Below are positions 18,229 through 27,002 of a DNA stretch of 64,000 nt, piece by piece. This stretch comes from Simkaniaceae bacterium (GTDB lineage: Bacteria > Chlamydiota > Chlamydiia > Chlamydiales > Simkaniaceae). The notes under the pieces were generated by a model that saw nothing but the letters and a program-made list of their open reading frames with translations, searched no databases and had not been told where the DNA came from. Position 1 is the stretch's first letter, and each line of letters starts with the position of its first letter. Made by a program: the position numbers and the translations under genes. The stretch spans positions 1,364,001-1,428,000 of the forward strand of contig CP073763.1 in NCBI GenBank assembly GCA_018399075.1, given 5' to 3'.

Positions 18229-19713
18229 ACCATAAAGGCCAAGAAATCCCACAAAAACAGCTCCTGGAATCACAAAGCTATAAATCTTATCGGAAAATAA
18301 GGCTCCCACTCTATACGTTAAAGCACTCGCCATCAAAACCCCTCCTAAAAGAAGAGAAAATTCTTTCCACCGATAGCCTATTATCCACCCCTTTTGCTTT
18401 AAGACAGCGCGCAAAGCGATAAAATTGCACCAGGCACCAATACTTGTTGCTAAAGCGGTAGAGATCGGCCCTAAGCCAAGACCAAAAACAAAAAGAGAAT
18501 TTAAACCGATGTTAATCCCTACTGTCATCACTGAAAAAAGGGCTGATGTTTTAAAGTTCCCCTTCGCAAATAAAACTGCTGAGTAATACATCACAAGGGT
18601 CGAGGGAAGAAGTCCTAAAGAATAAGCTGCTAAACATCCTGTCGTTTCATTCACAGCATAAAGGGAAAAACTCCCCCGCCCAAAGACCAGGTTAATAGCA
18701 GAAAAGCCAAGAATACAAATCGCAAAGGTCATTGGAACCATGATTAAGATCACCCGGCGACATCCAAATGAAAAGATTCCCTTCGCTTTCTCAGTCTCCC
18801 CTCCTTTAATCGCTCGTGATAATATGGGAACAAGGGTATTGACAGCTGCAATACCAAAAATAGCTAACGCAAGCTGCTGGAATCGATTGGCATACCACAG
18901 ATAAACAGGACCACTGATATGAGCACACCGCGCAAAAATCGCATCTAAAAAGGAATTAATCTGCATCGCACCAACACCAAAAGCCCCCAAACTAAACGCC
19001 TTGGCAAGGGTTTTGACTTCAGGATGGAATAGATTCTTTGTCAGCCACATTCTACTTCCCATTTGACTGAGCATCTGAAAGGCTGTTGCCATCCATTGAA
19101 TAATAAAGCCGACCAGCACAAATTTAGCTAGACCAAGCATCGCTCGTTCCATTGGAAGATTTTTCAATGTGAGTGCTCCTGCAATCCACATGATATTGCA
19201 TAGAAAGGGGGCCATACTTGAGACAAAAAAGCGGTTATGACACTGCAGAAAGGAAACATTAAGACCATAAAGAGAGATAAAAAAGAGGCTTGGAAGCATC
19301 CATTTCGTCAATATTAAGATTTCCTGATTCCCCTCTGACCATAAACTTAAGGTCGCTCGAATTCCCACTTCTCCCACTCCAATCACTAAAAGAACAATCC
19401 CTCCAATGATCATCGTAAGCTTGCGAAAAAAGGCGTAGGCTTCCTCAGAATCTCGGTTTCTAAGTCCCTCAAATTGGGGAATAAAAGCGGACTGTAATGG
19501 TCCTTCACCAAAAAAACGTCTAAGAACATTTGCAAAGCGGAAAGCAACAATAAAGGCCGCCACCATCGGATGGTCGCCAAAAGCATAGGCCATTGAAAGA
19601 TCCCTTCCCAAACCACTTACGCGGCTGAGCATCATTCCTGAAAAGAATCGGCGAAGTCCCGATCCAAAATACTTTCCTAACTTTAATGTTTTTTCCACAC
19701 TCTTAAGATGCAT
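18157..19713 (-). CDS. murJ: Lipid II flippase MurJ (MviN)
   Basis: The 518-residue membrane protein has about 14 helices and the MurJ N-terminal landmark MMLSRVSGLGRDLSMAYAFG, plus FRRFFGEGPLQSAFIPQF-like sequence (read as LRRFFGEGPLQSAFIPQF, residues ~64-81), a near-invariant segment in the family. MurJ moves lipid II across the inner membrane for peptidoglycan synthesis, used by chlamydiae at division. Its 3' end overlaps mnmA on the other strand. It diverges from the toxin gene. Confidence 0.92.
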   Translation of the reverse strand: MHLKSVEKTLKLGKYFGSGLRRFFSGMMLSRVSGLGRDLSMAYAFGDHPMVAAFIVAFRFANVLRRFFGEGPLQSAFIPQFEGLRNRDSEEAYAFFRKLTMIIGGIVLLVIGVGEVGIRATLSLWSEGNQEILILTKWMLPSLFFISLYGLNVSFLQCHNRFFVSSMAPFLCNIMWIAGALTLKNLPMERAMLGLAKFVLVGFIIQWMATAFQMLSQMGSRMWLTKNLFHPEVKTLAKAFSLGAFGVGAMQINSFLDAIFARCAHISGPVYLWYANRFQQLALAIFGIAAVNTLVPILSRAIKGGETEKAKGIFSFGCRRVILIMVPMTFAICILGFSAINLVFGRGSFSLYAVNETTGCLAAYSLGLLPSTLVMYYSAVLFAKGNFKTSALFSVMTVGINIGLNSLFVFGLGLGPISTALATSIGAWCNFIALRAVLKQKGWIIGYRWKEFSLLLGGVLMASALTYRVGALFSDKIYSFVIPGAVFVGFLGLYGLAFRKRLFDDRSSETSLSPVKNH

Positions 19714-19795
19714 GAAGAATACTTATTTTGCCATGAATAACTATGTTGGTTTAATACACTTGTCAGAAAAGCAAATCATCCTTTACCTTTTCAGC

Positions 19796-21379
19796 ATGAA
19801 GATTTTATCCCGCCTCCTTTTTCTCCTTTATCTTCCTGCTTTTCTTTTAAGTCCCATCCCTTCCGTTGCTTTTCACTCAGAATCTCAACACTCTACATTA
19901 GAATTCGATCTCCCAAGAGATGCTCTGGGTCGAGTGAATCCCTGGATTTTACTCCAACCTGAAAACCTCTCTCTCGATCGCTATTTTTCTTTCATCGATC
20001 TTACCGATAATGAAACCTTCTTAAACTCTCTTACCGAAGAAGAATTTGACCTTGTTGTCAACTTCGTGACCCATATGGTAGAAGCGAGTGTCCCTGATTC
20101 TTTTGAAGACCTTAAAGAGCTCTATCGATTAGAAATCGATGAACTTCTAGAAGATCTTTATGGAGAGCCCAAGTGGACTTTTAATGACTCTTTCGAGTTT
20201 GAATATATACCTGCAATCTCCCATCAAAACCCTGACTACCTTCTCTGCAAAAATTGGTTTAAAAATAAGGCTCATCATTTCGGTCATTGGTGCAAAAAAC
20301 ATAAAAAGCCTTTGATTGCTGGAGCTGTTATTGTCGGAGTGATCACTGTCGCTGTTGTCACAGGAGGAATCGGTGGAAGCTCTGCTGTTGCTGTCGGTGG
20401 TGCCCTCGTCAATGAAACCCTTAACGATGAAACCTCCCATGAAGAACAAAAATCTCCTTCAAAAATCGAGCCCGCCTTTCCCAAAGAAGAAATGACTCCC
20501 ATCATCATCAATCGTGCCAATGAAATGAAAGAAGAACTCTACCATGAACTTCCTGATGAGCCTTTAAATATCCCCCCTTCTGAAGAATCCTCTTTCTGGG
20601 AAAAACCCTCTGAAACTGGCAGAACTCTCATCTCTCAGGGGTGCCATGATGTTTATGACTTCATTTATGAACAACTCGAACCGATCGTTGAAGTCCATGA
20701 TGCTACCCAAAATCTCATCACAACTGTCTCTCCAGAACTAGGAGAAAAGGTTGCAATCACCAATACTCATGAATCATTCAAAGAGCATGTCGCTCAAGGG
20801 CATGAAAAAATAGATGGAGTCCTTCACACAGACTATGCTCTCCTTTATTCCGATGAAACAAAAGCTGCAAAAGGAGAAATTATTACAGGAGTTTTGCCTC
20901 CTCCTGGGACAATAGGTAAAACCCCAAAAGGTTCTAAATCTACTCCCCTTAAAAATGAGCTCTCTAAAACTCCCCATCATCTTTCACTCCCATGTGAGAA
21001 ATCGATCGAACTTTTTAAAAACGCTGGAATAAAGCTCGAACCCTACCAGGGAAAGTACTTACCTGAAGCAAAAGCTAGAGAGCTGATCCATAGCACGAAT
21101 ATTACCACTTTCCCCAGACCAAAAGGAATTCCTGAAAATTTTAGAGTTAGAATTAGCAACAAAGGTGCTGGGATAGTCTATGTTCATCCAGAGCATAGTC
21201 ATACCTCTATTCGCGTAATGCCTGGAAAACCTCATAGCCCCCTTCCCCACCAGCAAAAACCTTATATAATTTTTAGAAAAAACGGTAATGTATTTGATAA
21301 ATATGGAAAAATTGTTGATGCTGCAGCTCCAGAGGCTCATATTCCTCTAAAAGAGTTTGCTCTAAAGGATGGCTTATGA
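19796..21379 (+). CDS. Sec-exported polymorphic toxin-like protein
   Basis: The frame opens at 19712, but the ATG at 19796 gives a clean signal peptide (MKILSRLLFLLYLPAFLLS) and 527 residues. After an acidic region there is a Lys/His-rich stretch and a hydrophobic Gly/Val segment near residues 172-200 (AGAVIVGVITVAVVTGG). A helical middle with YDFIYEQLEPIVEVHD follows. The last ~100 residues (from FPRPKGIPENFRV) end with RVMPGKPHSPLPHQQKPY and APEAHIPLKEF, a pattern I know from C-terminal toxin modules of Rhs/LXG-type polymorphic toxins; the enzymatic activity is not established here. The stop overlaps the downstream immunity gene (ATGA), as expected for a toxin-antidote pair. The 3' part is visibly more AT-rich than neighbouring genes, suggesting acquisition. 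Confidence 0.75.
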   Translation: MKILSRLLFLLYLPAFLLSPIPSVAFHSESQHSTLEFDLPRDALGRVNPWILLQPENLSLDRYFSFIDLTDNETFLNSLTEEEFDLVVNFVTHMVEASVPDSFEDLKELYRLEIDELLEDLYGEPKWTFNDSFEFEYIPAISHQNPDYLLCKNWFKNKAHHFGHWCKKHKKPLIAGAVIVGVITVAVVTGGIGGSSAVAVGGALVNETLNDETSHEEQKSPSKIEPAFPKEEMTPIIINRANEMKEELYHELPDEPLNIPPSEESSFWEKPSETGRTLISQGCHDVYDFIYEQLEPIVEVHDATQNLITTVSPELGEKVAITNTHESFKEHVAQGHEKIDGVLHTDYALLYSDETKAAKGEIITGVLPPPGTIGKTPKGSKSTPLKNELSKTPHHLSLPCEKSIELFKNAGIKLEPYQGKYLPEAKARELIHSTNITTFPRPKGIPENFRVRISNKGAGIVYVHPEHSHTSIRVMPGKPHSPLPHQQKPYIIFRKNGNVFDKYGKIVDAAAPEAHIPLKEFALKDGL

Positions 21380-21741
21380 AGTTATCGGACAAAGATAAAA
21401 AAACCATAATGACTGGTTTTATTGATATTTTTACTCGAATTTCAAGCAAAGAGTATCAAAAACGTATATGGATCGATGGGAAAGGTCCGGAAGTCGACGA
21501 TTTTGACGATACCGTTTCAGATTTTTTTATCGAATGTGAATCTATTTTAGAAAATTACAAAGATTTTTGGATTACAGATTATCAATATGAACTCCTAAAA
21601 CATTTTAGCGATATATTCAGAATTTTTTCTAATAGAAATAATATGCCGGAAGAATTCATAGACACTCCCGAATGGGAAGAAATCACCCTTATGGCTAAAG
21701 ACGTCTTAAAAGCTTTTAATTATAAAAAAACACGAAAATAG
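21376..21741 (+). CDS. Probable immunity protein for the upstream toxin
   Basis: A 121-residue, acidic, cytoplasmic protein whose ATG overlaps the toxin stop by 4 nt. It begins MKLSDKDKKTIMTGFIDIF and contains ISSKEYQKRIWIDGKGP and FIDTPEWEEITLMAKDVL. Small acidic proteins coded directly after a polymorphic toxin typically bind and block its C-terminal domain; overlap enforces co-production. The resemblance to immunity proteins paired with MPG-type toxin modules elsewhere is from memory of the family, not a search. Strongly AT-rich codon use. Confidence 0.7.
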   Translation: MKLSDKDKKTIMTGFIDIFTRISSKEYQKRIWIDGKGPEVDDFDDTVSDFFIECESILENYKDFWITDYQYELLKHFSDIFRIFSNRNNMPEEFIDTPEWEEITLMAKDVLKAFNYKKTRK

Positions 21742-21750
21742 TCGTTCATA

Positions 21751-21930
21751 TTGGAAGGTAAGCTTTCCTATTTAGAAGCATTTAAATCTATGCCGTGCTC
21801 CTTAGAAAAATACTACGAACAAACACATTCAGCTGATGTCAGTTCTCTTTTGGGAGATATTTCTTTAGATATGACTCAACAAGAGCCCCTGCTGCTTGGG
21901 GAAAATGGCGATTATAAAAACAGCTCCTAG
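21751..21930 (+). pseudogene. Frameshifted remnant of a second immunity-type gene
   Basis: From TTG 21751 a frame reads EGKLSYLEAFKSMPCSLEKY and SADVSSLLGDISL, then becomes unlike the family. In the +2 frame from 21873 to the stop at 21917 it continues as RAPAAWGKWRL. Together they reproduce the layout of a known immunity-like family (YLEA-M--FLE-YY, LLGD, then DPAAWEDWL). There is no ATG and the two halves are in different frames, so I read it as a decayed orphan immunity gene. It lies 9 nt after the intact immunity gene. Confidence 0.6.
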
Positions 21931-21966
21931 TTTTATCATGAGATACCTATTGAAAGGGGCTACAAC

Positions 21967-23136
21967 CTAATGAGGAAGGGAAACAGTCGGGAAGTGTTCG
22001 GGAGCACGAGGATAGCTGTGGATCCCATCGGCATAAGACATCGCAACAGGATAGGCAAAAAGTGGGTGGATAAGAAGAGAAAAGAGGGTCGTTGTAAGGA
22101 TAATAGCGAGCATAAGAGATGCATTTGGAAAGGAGAGATATTCAGTAAAGAGGAGGGCTATAGCAATGGAGATCAACCCTTTTGGAGAAAAGAAGGTAAA
22201 GTATCCAAGGGTTTTCCATTGAAAATGACTTTTTTGTAAACTGATGAGGACTGCTAAAAACCGGATGACAATAAGAAAGACTACCGCAAAAAATATGAGG
22301 GTAAAAGTCATGGCCGATGAAAGAATATGGAGAGAGAAGATTCCGAAAAAGATGAGGAGAAGATAAAAGAGATAGGGAGCCTGTCTTCTTGAAAGATCAA
22401 AGAGTGAATCACAAAGAAATCGTGCGGTATGTCCAAATGTAATCCCTGCAGCGATAACACCAATAAAACCGTTGGCATTAAAGAGATCACAAAAGGCAAA
22501 AATCGCAAAAGGAATAAGGAAAAAAGCGCCGCGGAAAAGGTTATTTTGAGCCCATCCACATTCTAAAGCCGTTTTGCCTACAAGGCCACAGATGTAACCT
22601 AGAATACTTCCTGCTATCAAAGGAAAGAAAATTCCAATAAAAAAATGGAGGGGATGAGGCAAATGAACAAGAGAAAGGACAAAAAAGGCAAAAATCCCCG
22701 TAAAGGCTCCTTCGACATTGAGCATTTGTGAAATACGAGAAGGAATGTGAGAGGAAAAAGCTGGGTCTACCACTCTTCCATCAATAGCCAAAAGAGGTAG
22801 CATCACAACAAAGGCTTCCATCATTGAAAGGGGGAAAAGAGCTTTAATCAACCCCATGCCTAAAAGAAGGGTCACAAGAAGACCTATCGTTGGAAGACGT
22901 ATTGATTGGTAGCGGAGAATTTTTGGAATATGGAGTTTAGCACCATCCACAAAAAGAAAAAAGATCAGCGCAATTTTAGTGGTAAATTGAAGGGTTGAAA
23001 TATGAGGACGTGCTCCTAAAAAACCCCAAACAATCCCAAGTAATAGACAAAGAAGAGGGATAAATGGGAGGCGCTTGGAGCCCCAACTGAGAATCAAAAA
23101 GAAAAAGGAGTAAAGAGCGATATCGTTAGTTGTCAT
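21967..23136 (-). CDS. Cation:proton antiporter family protein (CPA1/CPA2-like)
   Basis: A longer frame opens at 23232 but runs through the end of glpF. The ATG at 23136 overlaps the glpF stop (ATGA) and gives 389 residues, MTTNDIALYSFFFL. It has about 11-12 helices. The unwound-helix motif is seen as AIDGRVVDPAFSS, matching TDPVA-type sequence of NhaP relatives. The partner motif that normally reads ND appears here as NVEGAFTGIFAFF, lacking the Asp used for ion binding. Ion specificity is therefore unclear. Co-translated with glpF, so presumably part of the same leftward unit. Confidence 0.75.
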   Translation of the reverse strand: MTTNDIALYSFFFLILSWGSKRLPFIPLLCLLLGIVWGFLGARPHISTLQFTTKIALIFFLFVDGAKLHIPKILRYQSIRLPTIGLLVTLLLGMGLIKALFPLSMMEAFVVMLPLLAIDGRVVDPAFSSHIPSRISQMLNVEGAFTGIFAFFVLSLVHLPHPLHFFIGIFFPLIAGSILGYICGLVGKTALECGWAQNNLFRGAFFLIPFAIFAFCDLFNANGFIGVIAAGITFGHTARFLCDSLFDLSRRQAPYLFYLLLIFFGIFSLHILSSAMTFTLIFFAVVFLIVIRFLAVLISLQKSHFQWKTLGYFTFFSPKGLISIAIALLFTEYLSFPNASLMLAIILTTTLFSLLIHPLFAYPVAMSYADGIHSYPRAPEHFPTVSLPH

Positions 23137-23861
23137 AGGGGCAATAATTGGCTGATAAAGTTTTGATAGATAAAGGCACCGACTCCTGCTCCTAGCATCG
23201 GACCTACAATAGGAATCCATGCATAATCCCAATCAGACCCTCCTTTCCCTTGAATAGGGAAAAGAGCGTGGACAGTGCGAGGTCCTAAATCCCTAGCAGG
23301 ATTAATCGCATAGCCTGTTGGTCCTCCTAAAGAAAGTCCGATGCTAAAGACAAGGAGTCCTACAGCAAAGGGGCCTATACCACTTCCAATTCCATTATGA
23401 ATATTGAAAATCCCTAAAACACCGATCAATAGAACAGCCGTTGCTATAAGCTCGGTTACAAAATTCCATGTTTTATGGCGGATTGCAGGTTGCGTACAAA
23501 AGATGAGAAGCTTGTGAGTTTTATTTTCACTCTTCCCAAAATGAAGGTAATAGGTCGCCCAAACAAGAATAGCACCGATAAAGGCACCGATCAATTGAGC
23601 CATAAAATAGGTAGGAACAAGGTTCCAGGGAGTTTTTCCAGCAACAGCAAGGCCAAAGGTAACAGCTGGATTAATATGTCCACCGGTTGCCCATCCACAG
23701 GTGTAAACAGCAATGGAAACAGCAAATCCCCATCCAGTGCTAATAACAATCCATCCCCCTTTTTCCCCTTTTGATCGCTTTAAAAGAACATTGGCCACAG
23801 CTCCATCTCCTAGTAAAACAAGAAGTAGCGTTCCAATAAGTTCTCCCCAAAAGATATTCAT
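23133..23861 (-). CDS. glpF: Aquaglyceroporin (MIP family)
   Basis: This channel carries glycerol across the inner membrane. I start at 23861 (MNIFWGELIGTLLLV, 242 residues), where AAGGA precedes the ATG by 8-9 nt; the frame open to 23930 crosses the promoter region. The two half-helix motifs are GGHINPAVT and GYAINPARDLGPR. The Asp after the second NPAR is typical of glycerol-conducting members. It diverges from glpK with 70 bp between starts and is coupled to the antiporter downstream. Confidence 0.93.
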   Translation of the reverse strand: MNIFWGELIGTLLLVLLGDGAVANVLLKRSKGEKGGWIVISTGWGFAVSIAVYTCGWATGGHINPAVTFGLAVAGKTPWNLVPTYFMAQLIGAFIGAILVWATYYLHFGKSENKTHKLLIFCTQPAIRHKTWNFVTELIATAVLLIGVLGIFNIHNGIGSGIGPFAVGLLVFSIGLSLGGPTGYAINPARDLGPRTVHALFPIQGKGGSDWDYAWIPIVGPMLGAGVGAFIYQNFISQLLPL

Positions 23862-23931
23862 ATCTATTATCCTTTCAAGATTTCTGTTGACATATAGCAT
23901 AACCCGTTGAAAGGTACAAGTAGGTGGCAAA

Positions 23932-25422
23932 ATGAAATATATACTCGCGTTAGACCAGGGAACAACAAGCTCACGTGCTCTTATTGTGAATCACGAGGGA
24001 ACAATCGTTGGGAAGGCTCAAAAAGAGTTCCGGCAGATCTTTCCTAAGCCAGGATGGGTTGAGCATAACCCAATGGATATTTGGGCAACACAAGCTTCTG
24101 TGATGACAGAGGCAATGGCTCATGCCCGTCTTAACTTGCGGGATATGGCAGGAATTGGAATTACCAATCAACGAGAAACAACGATTATTTGGGATAGAAA
24201 AACCTCTCGACCTGTTTATAATGCCATTGTTTGGCAAGATCGAAGGACAACCGATCTCTGCAAAAAACTTAAAAAGGATGGGCTAGAACCTCTTTTTCAG
24301 CAAAAGACTGGTCTCCTTCTCGATCCCTACTTTTCAGGAACAAAGATCCGATGGATCCTCGACAATGTTGATGGAGCTAGAGCTAAAGCTGAAAAAGGAG
24401 AACTTGCGTTTGGAACCGTCGATAGCTGGCTTGTTTGGAAAATGACAGAAGGGAGGCAACATATTACTGATGCAACAAATGCATCGAGAACCCTCCTCTA
24501 TAATATTCATGAAAAAAAATGGGATAATGAGCTTTTAAAAATCTTAGATATCCCCCAAGAAATGCTTCCAGAAGTCAAGAGCTCCAGTGAGGTTTATGGC
24601 GATTGTAGTGAAGATGTCTGTTCAACCTTAATCCCCATTGGAGGCATTGCTGGAGATCAGCAAGCAGCACTTTTTGGTCAGACTTGCTTTGAAAAGGGAA
24701 TGGGGAAAATCACCTACGGAACAGGGTGCTTTATTTTGATGAATACGGGGAAAACACCTCCAAAACCAAGTAATCACCTTCTAACAACCATTGCTTATGA
24801 TCTCAATGGAGAGACTCATTATGCGATTGAAGGGAGCGTTTTTATTGGTGGAGCTGTTGTTCAATGGCTTAGAGATTCTTTGGGAATCATCAAGTCCTTT
24901 GATGAAGTCGAAGATCTAGCTAGCAGCGTTCCCAGTTCAGAAGGGGTAGTCTTTGTCCCCGCCTTTACCGGATTAGGCGCTCCTCATTGGGATCCGAATG
25001 CTCGCGGCATTATTGTAGGACTCACGCGTGGAACAAAAGCGGGTCATATTGCACGTGCAGCACTGAAGGGAATCTGCCTTCAAGTAACCGATATCCTAAG
25101 TGTTATTCAAGAAATCATCCCGATCAATGAAATTCGCGTCGATGGTGGAGCTGTAAAAGATGATCTATTGATGCAAGCTCAAGTCAATCTCGCAAACCTC
25201 CCAGTTATCCGTCCAAAATGGAATGAACTTACCGCTATTGGCGCTGCTTTTCTTGCAGGATTAAGTGTCGGGTATTGGAAGGATCAAGAAGAACTAAAAA
25301 CACTTTGGAAGGAAGAACAGCGGTTTGAACCTAAACTCGATGAAAAGAAAAGAGCTCGTGAAATAGCCCTGTGGCACCATGCGATAAAGTGCGCTAAAAT
25401 GTGGGGAGACTATGATGAATAG
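23932..25422 (+). CDS. glpK: Glycerol kinase
   Basis: GlpK phosphorylates glycerol to glycerol-3-phosphate, trapping what GlpF admits. The 496-residue protein has the FGGY-kinase ATP site ALDQGTTSSRALIV at residues 5-18, GITNQRETTIIWDR, the second phosphate motif GKITYGTGCFILMNTG, and AFTGLGAPHWDPNARG. An AGGTGG sits before the ATG. A TTGACA occurs at 23887-23892 in the divergent gap, but no good -10 lies at the right spacing. Its 3' end overlaps the next gene's start by 11 nt. Confidence 0.97.
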   Translation: MKYILALDQGTTSSRALIVNHEGTIVGKAQKEFRQIFPKPGWVEHNPMDIWATQASVMTEAMAHARLNLRDMAGIGITNQRETTIIWDRKTSRPVYNAIVWQDRRTTDLCKKLKKDGLEPLFQQKTGLLLDPYFSGTKIRWILDNVDGARAKAEKGELAFGTVDSWLVWKMTEGRQHITDATNASRTLLYNIHEKKWDNELLKILDIPQEMLPEVKSSSEVYGDCSEDVCSTLIPIGGIAGDQQAALFGQTCFEKGMGKITYGTGCFILMNTGKTPPKPSNHLLTTIAYDLNGETHYAIEGSVFIGGAVVQWLRDSLGIIKSFDEVEDLASSVPSSEGVVFVPAFTGLGAPHWDPNARGIIVGLTRGTKAGHIARAALKGICLQVTDILSVIQEIIPINEIRVDGGAVKDDLLMQAQVNLANLPVIRPKWNELTAIGAAFLAGLSVGYWKDQEELKTLWKEEQRFEPKLDEKKRAREIALWHHAIKCAKMWGDYDE

Positions 25423-26968
25423 AGAAGAAATGATCAAAACGCTTGATCAACAGTGGGACATCATTATTATTGGTGGGGGCGCAACAGGACTTGGTGCTGC
25501 GGTTGATAGTGCCTCTCGAGGCCTTAAAACCCTCCTCGTTGAGCAGCATGATTTTGCAAAGGCAACATCGAGTCGAAGTACAAAACTCATTCATGGCGGA
25601 CTGCGTTACCTCCAAAAAGGAAACATCACCCTTGTATTAGAAGCATTGAGAGAACGGGGACGCCTCTGCCGCAATGCCCCTCATCTCATCTATCACCGCG
25701 CCTTTTTTGTCCCAAGTTACCATTGGTGGGAAGGTCCATTTTATGGAATAGGGCTGAAAATTTATGATATGCTAGCTGGAAAGCTCGGGCTTGAGCCTTC
25801 AAAGCACCTTTCAAAAGATGAAACGATTAGTATTCTTCCAACATTGGAACAGAAAGACCTCCGTGGTGGGACTATTTATTATGATGGACAATTTGATGAC
25901 TCACGCCTTGCTTTAACACTTGCTCAAACCGCTGTTGATCATGGTGGGTCTGTGATTAATTACATGAAAGTTACAGGACTCTTAAAAGAGAAGAATGTTG
26001 TTACAGGCGTCCAAATCGAAGATCGTGAAACTGGAAAGACTCATCAGGTAAAAGGAAAAGTAGTGATCAATGCTACAGGGATTTTCACCGATGAAATTCG
26101 CTCTCTTGATAATCCCAAAACTCAAAAAATTGTTCAACCAAGCCAAGGTGTTCATGTTGTTCTTGATCAAAGCTTTCTCGAGAGTGAAACAGCCATCCTC
26201 ATTCCCCATACTGCTGATGGAAGGGTCCTCTTTATGGTTCCCTGGCACAATCGAGTCCTAATGGGAACAACAGATACACCCGTTAAAAATCCAACTCTCG
26301 AACCTATTCCTCTCGATGAAGAGATTGACTTCATATTAAAAGAGACCGGAAAATACCTTTCACGTCACCCTACACGGAACGATATCCTCAGCGTTTTTGC
26401 AGGACTCCGCCCTCTCATTGCTGAAGAAGGAAATCAAAAAACTGCAGCTCTTTCCCGAGAACATTCCATCCTCGTCTCTAATTCAGGACTTATCACCATT
26501 GCAGGCGGAAAATGGACAACTTACCGAAAAATGGCTGAAGACGTGATTGGCAAAGCCCTTCTCATCGGTGGGTTTGAAGATTCTCCTTGTAAAACGCAGG
26601 AACTTAAACTTCACGGATGGATGGAAAATGCCGACCCTCTTGATCCTTGGAGTACCTATGGTACTGATGGGAAACTGGTCAAAAAAATCATTCATGAAGA
26701 TGAATCGCTAGATCAATTTCTCGACCCTCAACTCCCCTACTTAAAAGGGGAAGTCATCTACTCCGTTCGCTATGAAATGGCACGTACTATTGAAGACTTT
26801 CTTTCTCGCCGCACTCGCGCCCTTCTTCTTGATGCAAATCTTGCCGTTGAAGTGGCACCCCAAGTTGCCTCTCTTATGGCAAAAGAACTGGGCCAATCAA
26901 AAGAGTGGGAGGTTGCCCAAGTTGAAAGTTTCAAAGCCCTTGCCAAAAACTACCAAATTTCACCTTGA
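25412..26968 (+). CDS. glpD: FAD-dependent glycerol-3-phosphate dehydrogenase
   Basis: GlpD oxidises glycerol-3-phosphate to dihydroxyacetone phosphate at the membrane, feeding electrons to quinone. The dinucleotide fold is at residues ~16-44 (IIIIGGGATGLGAAVDSASR), followed by the family signature SRSTKLIHGGLRYLQKG. Other conserved parts are VFAGLRPLI and GGKWTTYRKMAED. Length 518 is normal. Two adjacent ATGs (25412, 25415) both follow GGGGAGA. Together with glpF and glpK it forms a complete glycerol utilisation module. Confidence 0.95.
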   Translation: MMNREEMIKTLDQQWDIIIIGGGATGLGAAVDSASRGLKTLLVEQHDFAKATSSRSTKLIHGGLRYLQKGNITLVLEALRERGRLCRNAPHLIYHRAFFVPSYHWWEGPFYGIGLKIYDMLAGKLGLEPSKHLSKDETISILPTLEQKDLRGGTIYYDGQFDDSRLALTLAQTAVDHGGSVINYMKVTGLLKEKNVVTGVQIEDRETGKTHQVKGKVVINATGIFTDEIRSLDNPKTQKIVQPSQGVHVVLDQSFLESETAILIPHTADGRVLFMVPWHNRVLMGTTDTPVKNPTLEPIPLDEEIDFILKETGKYLSRHPTRNDILSVFAGLRPLIAEEGNQKTAALSREHSILVSNSGLITIAGGKWTTYRKMAEDVIGKALLIGGFEDSPCKTQELKLHGWMENADPLDPWSTYGTDGKLVKKIIHEDESLDQFLDPQLPYLKGEVIYSVRYEMARTIEDFLSRRTRALLLDANLAVEVAPQVASLMAKELGQSKEWEVAQVESFKALAKNYQISP

Positions 26969-27002
26969 GAAAAACCTTCTCTCAAAGTAAAATCCCTTCT
27001 AT

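Noticed and set aside
23137-23232. N-terminal extension of the antiporter
   Set aside because: The 32 extra residues are read from the end of glpF in another frame; the ATGA overlap start is better.
26965-26985. TTGAGA/TCTCAA hairpin after glpD
   Set aside because: Short stem with no T-run; not counted as terminator.
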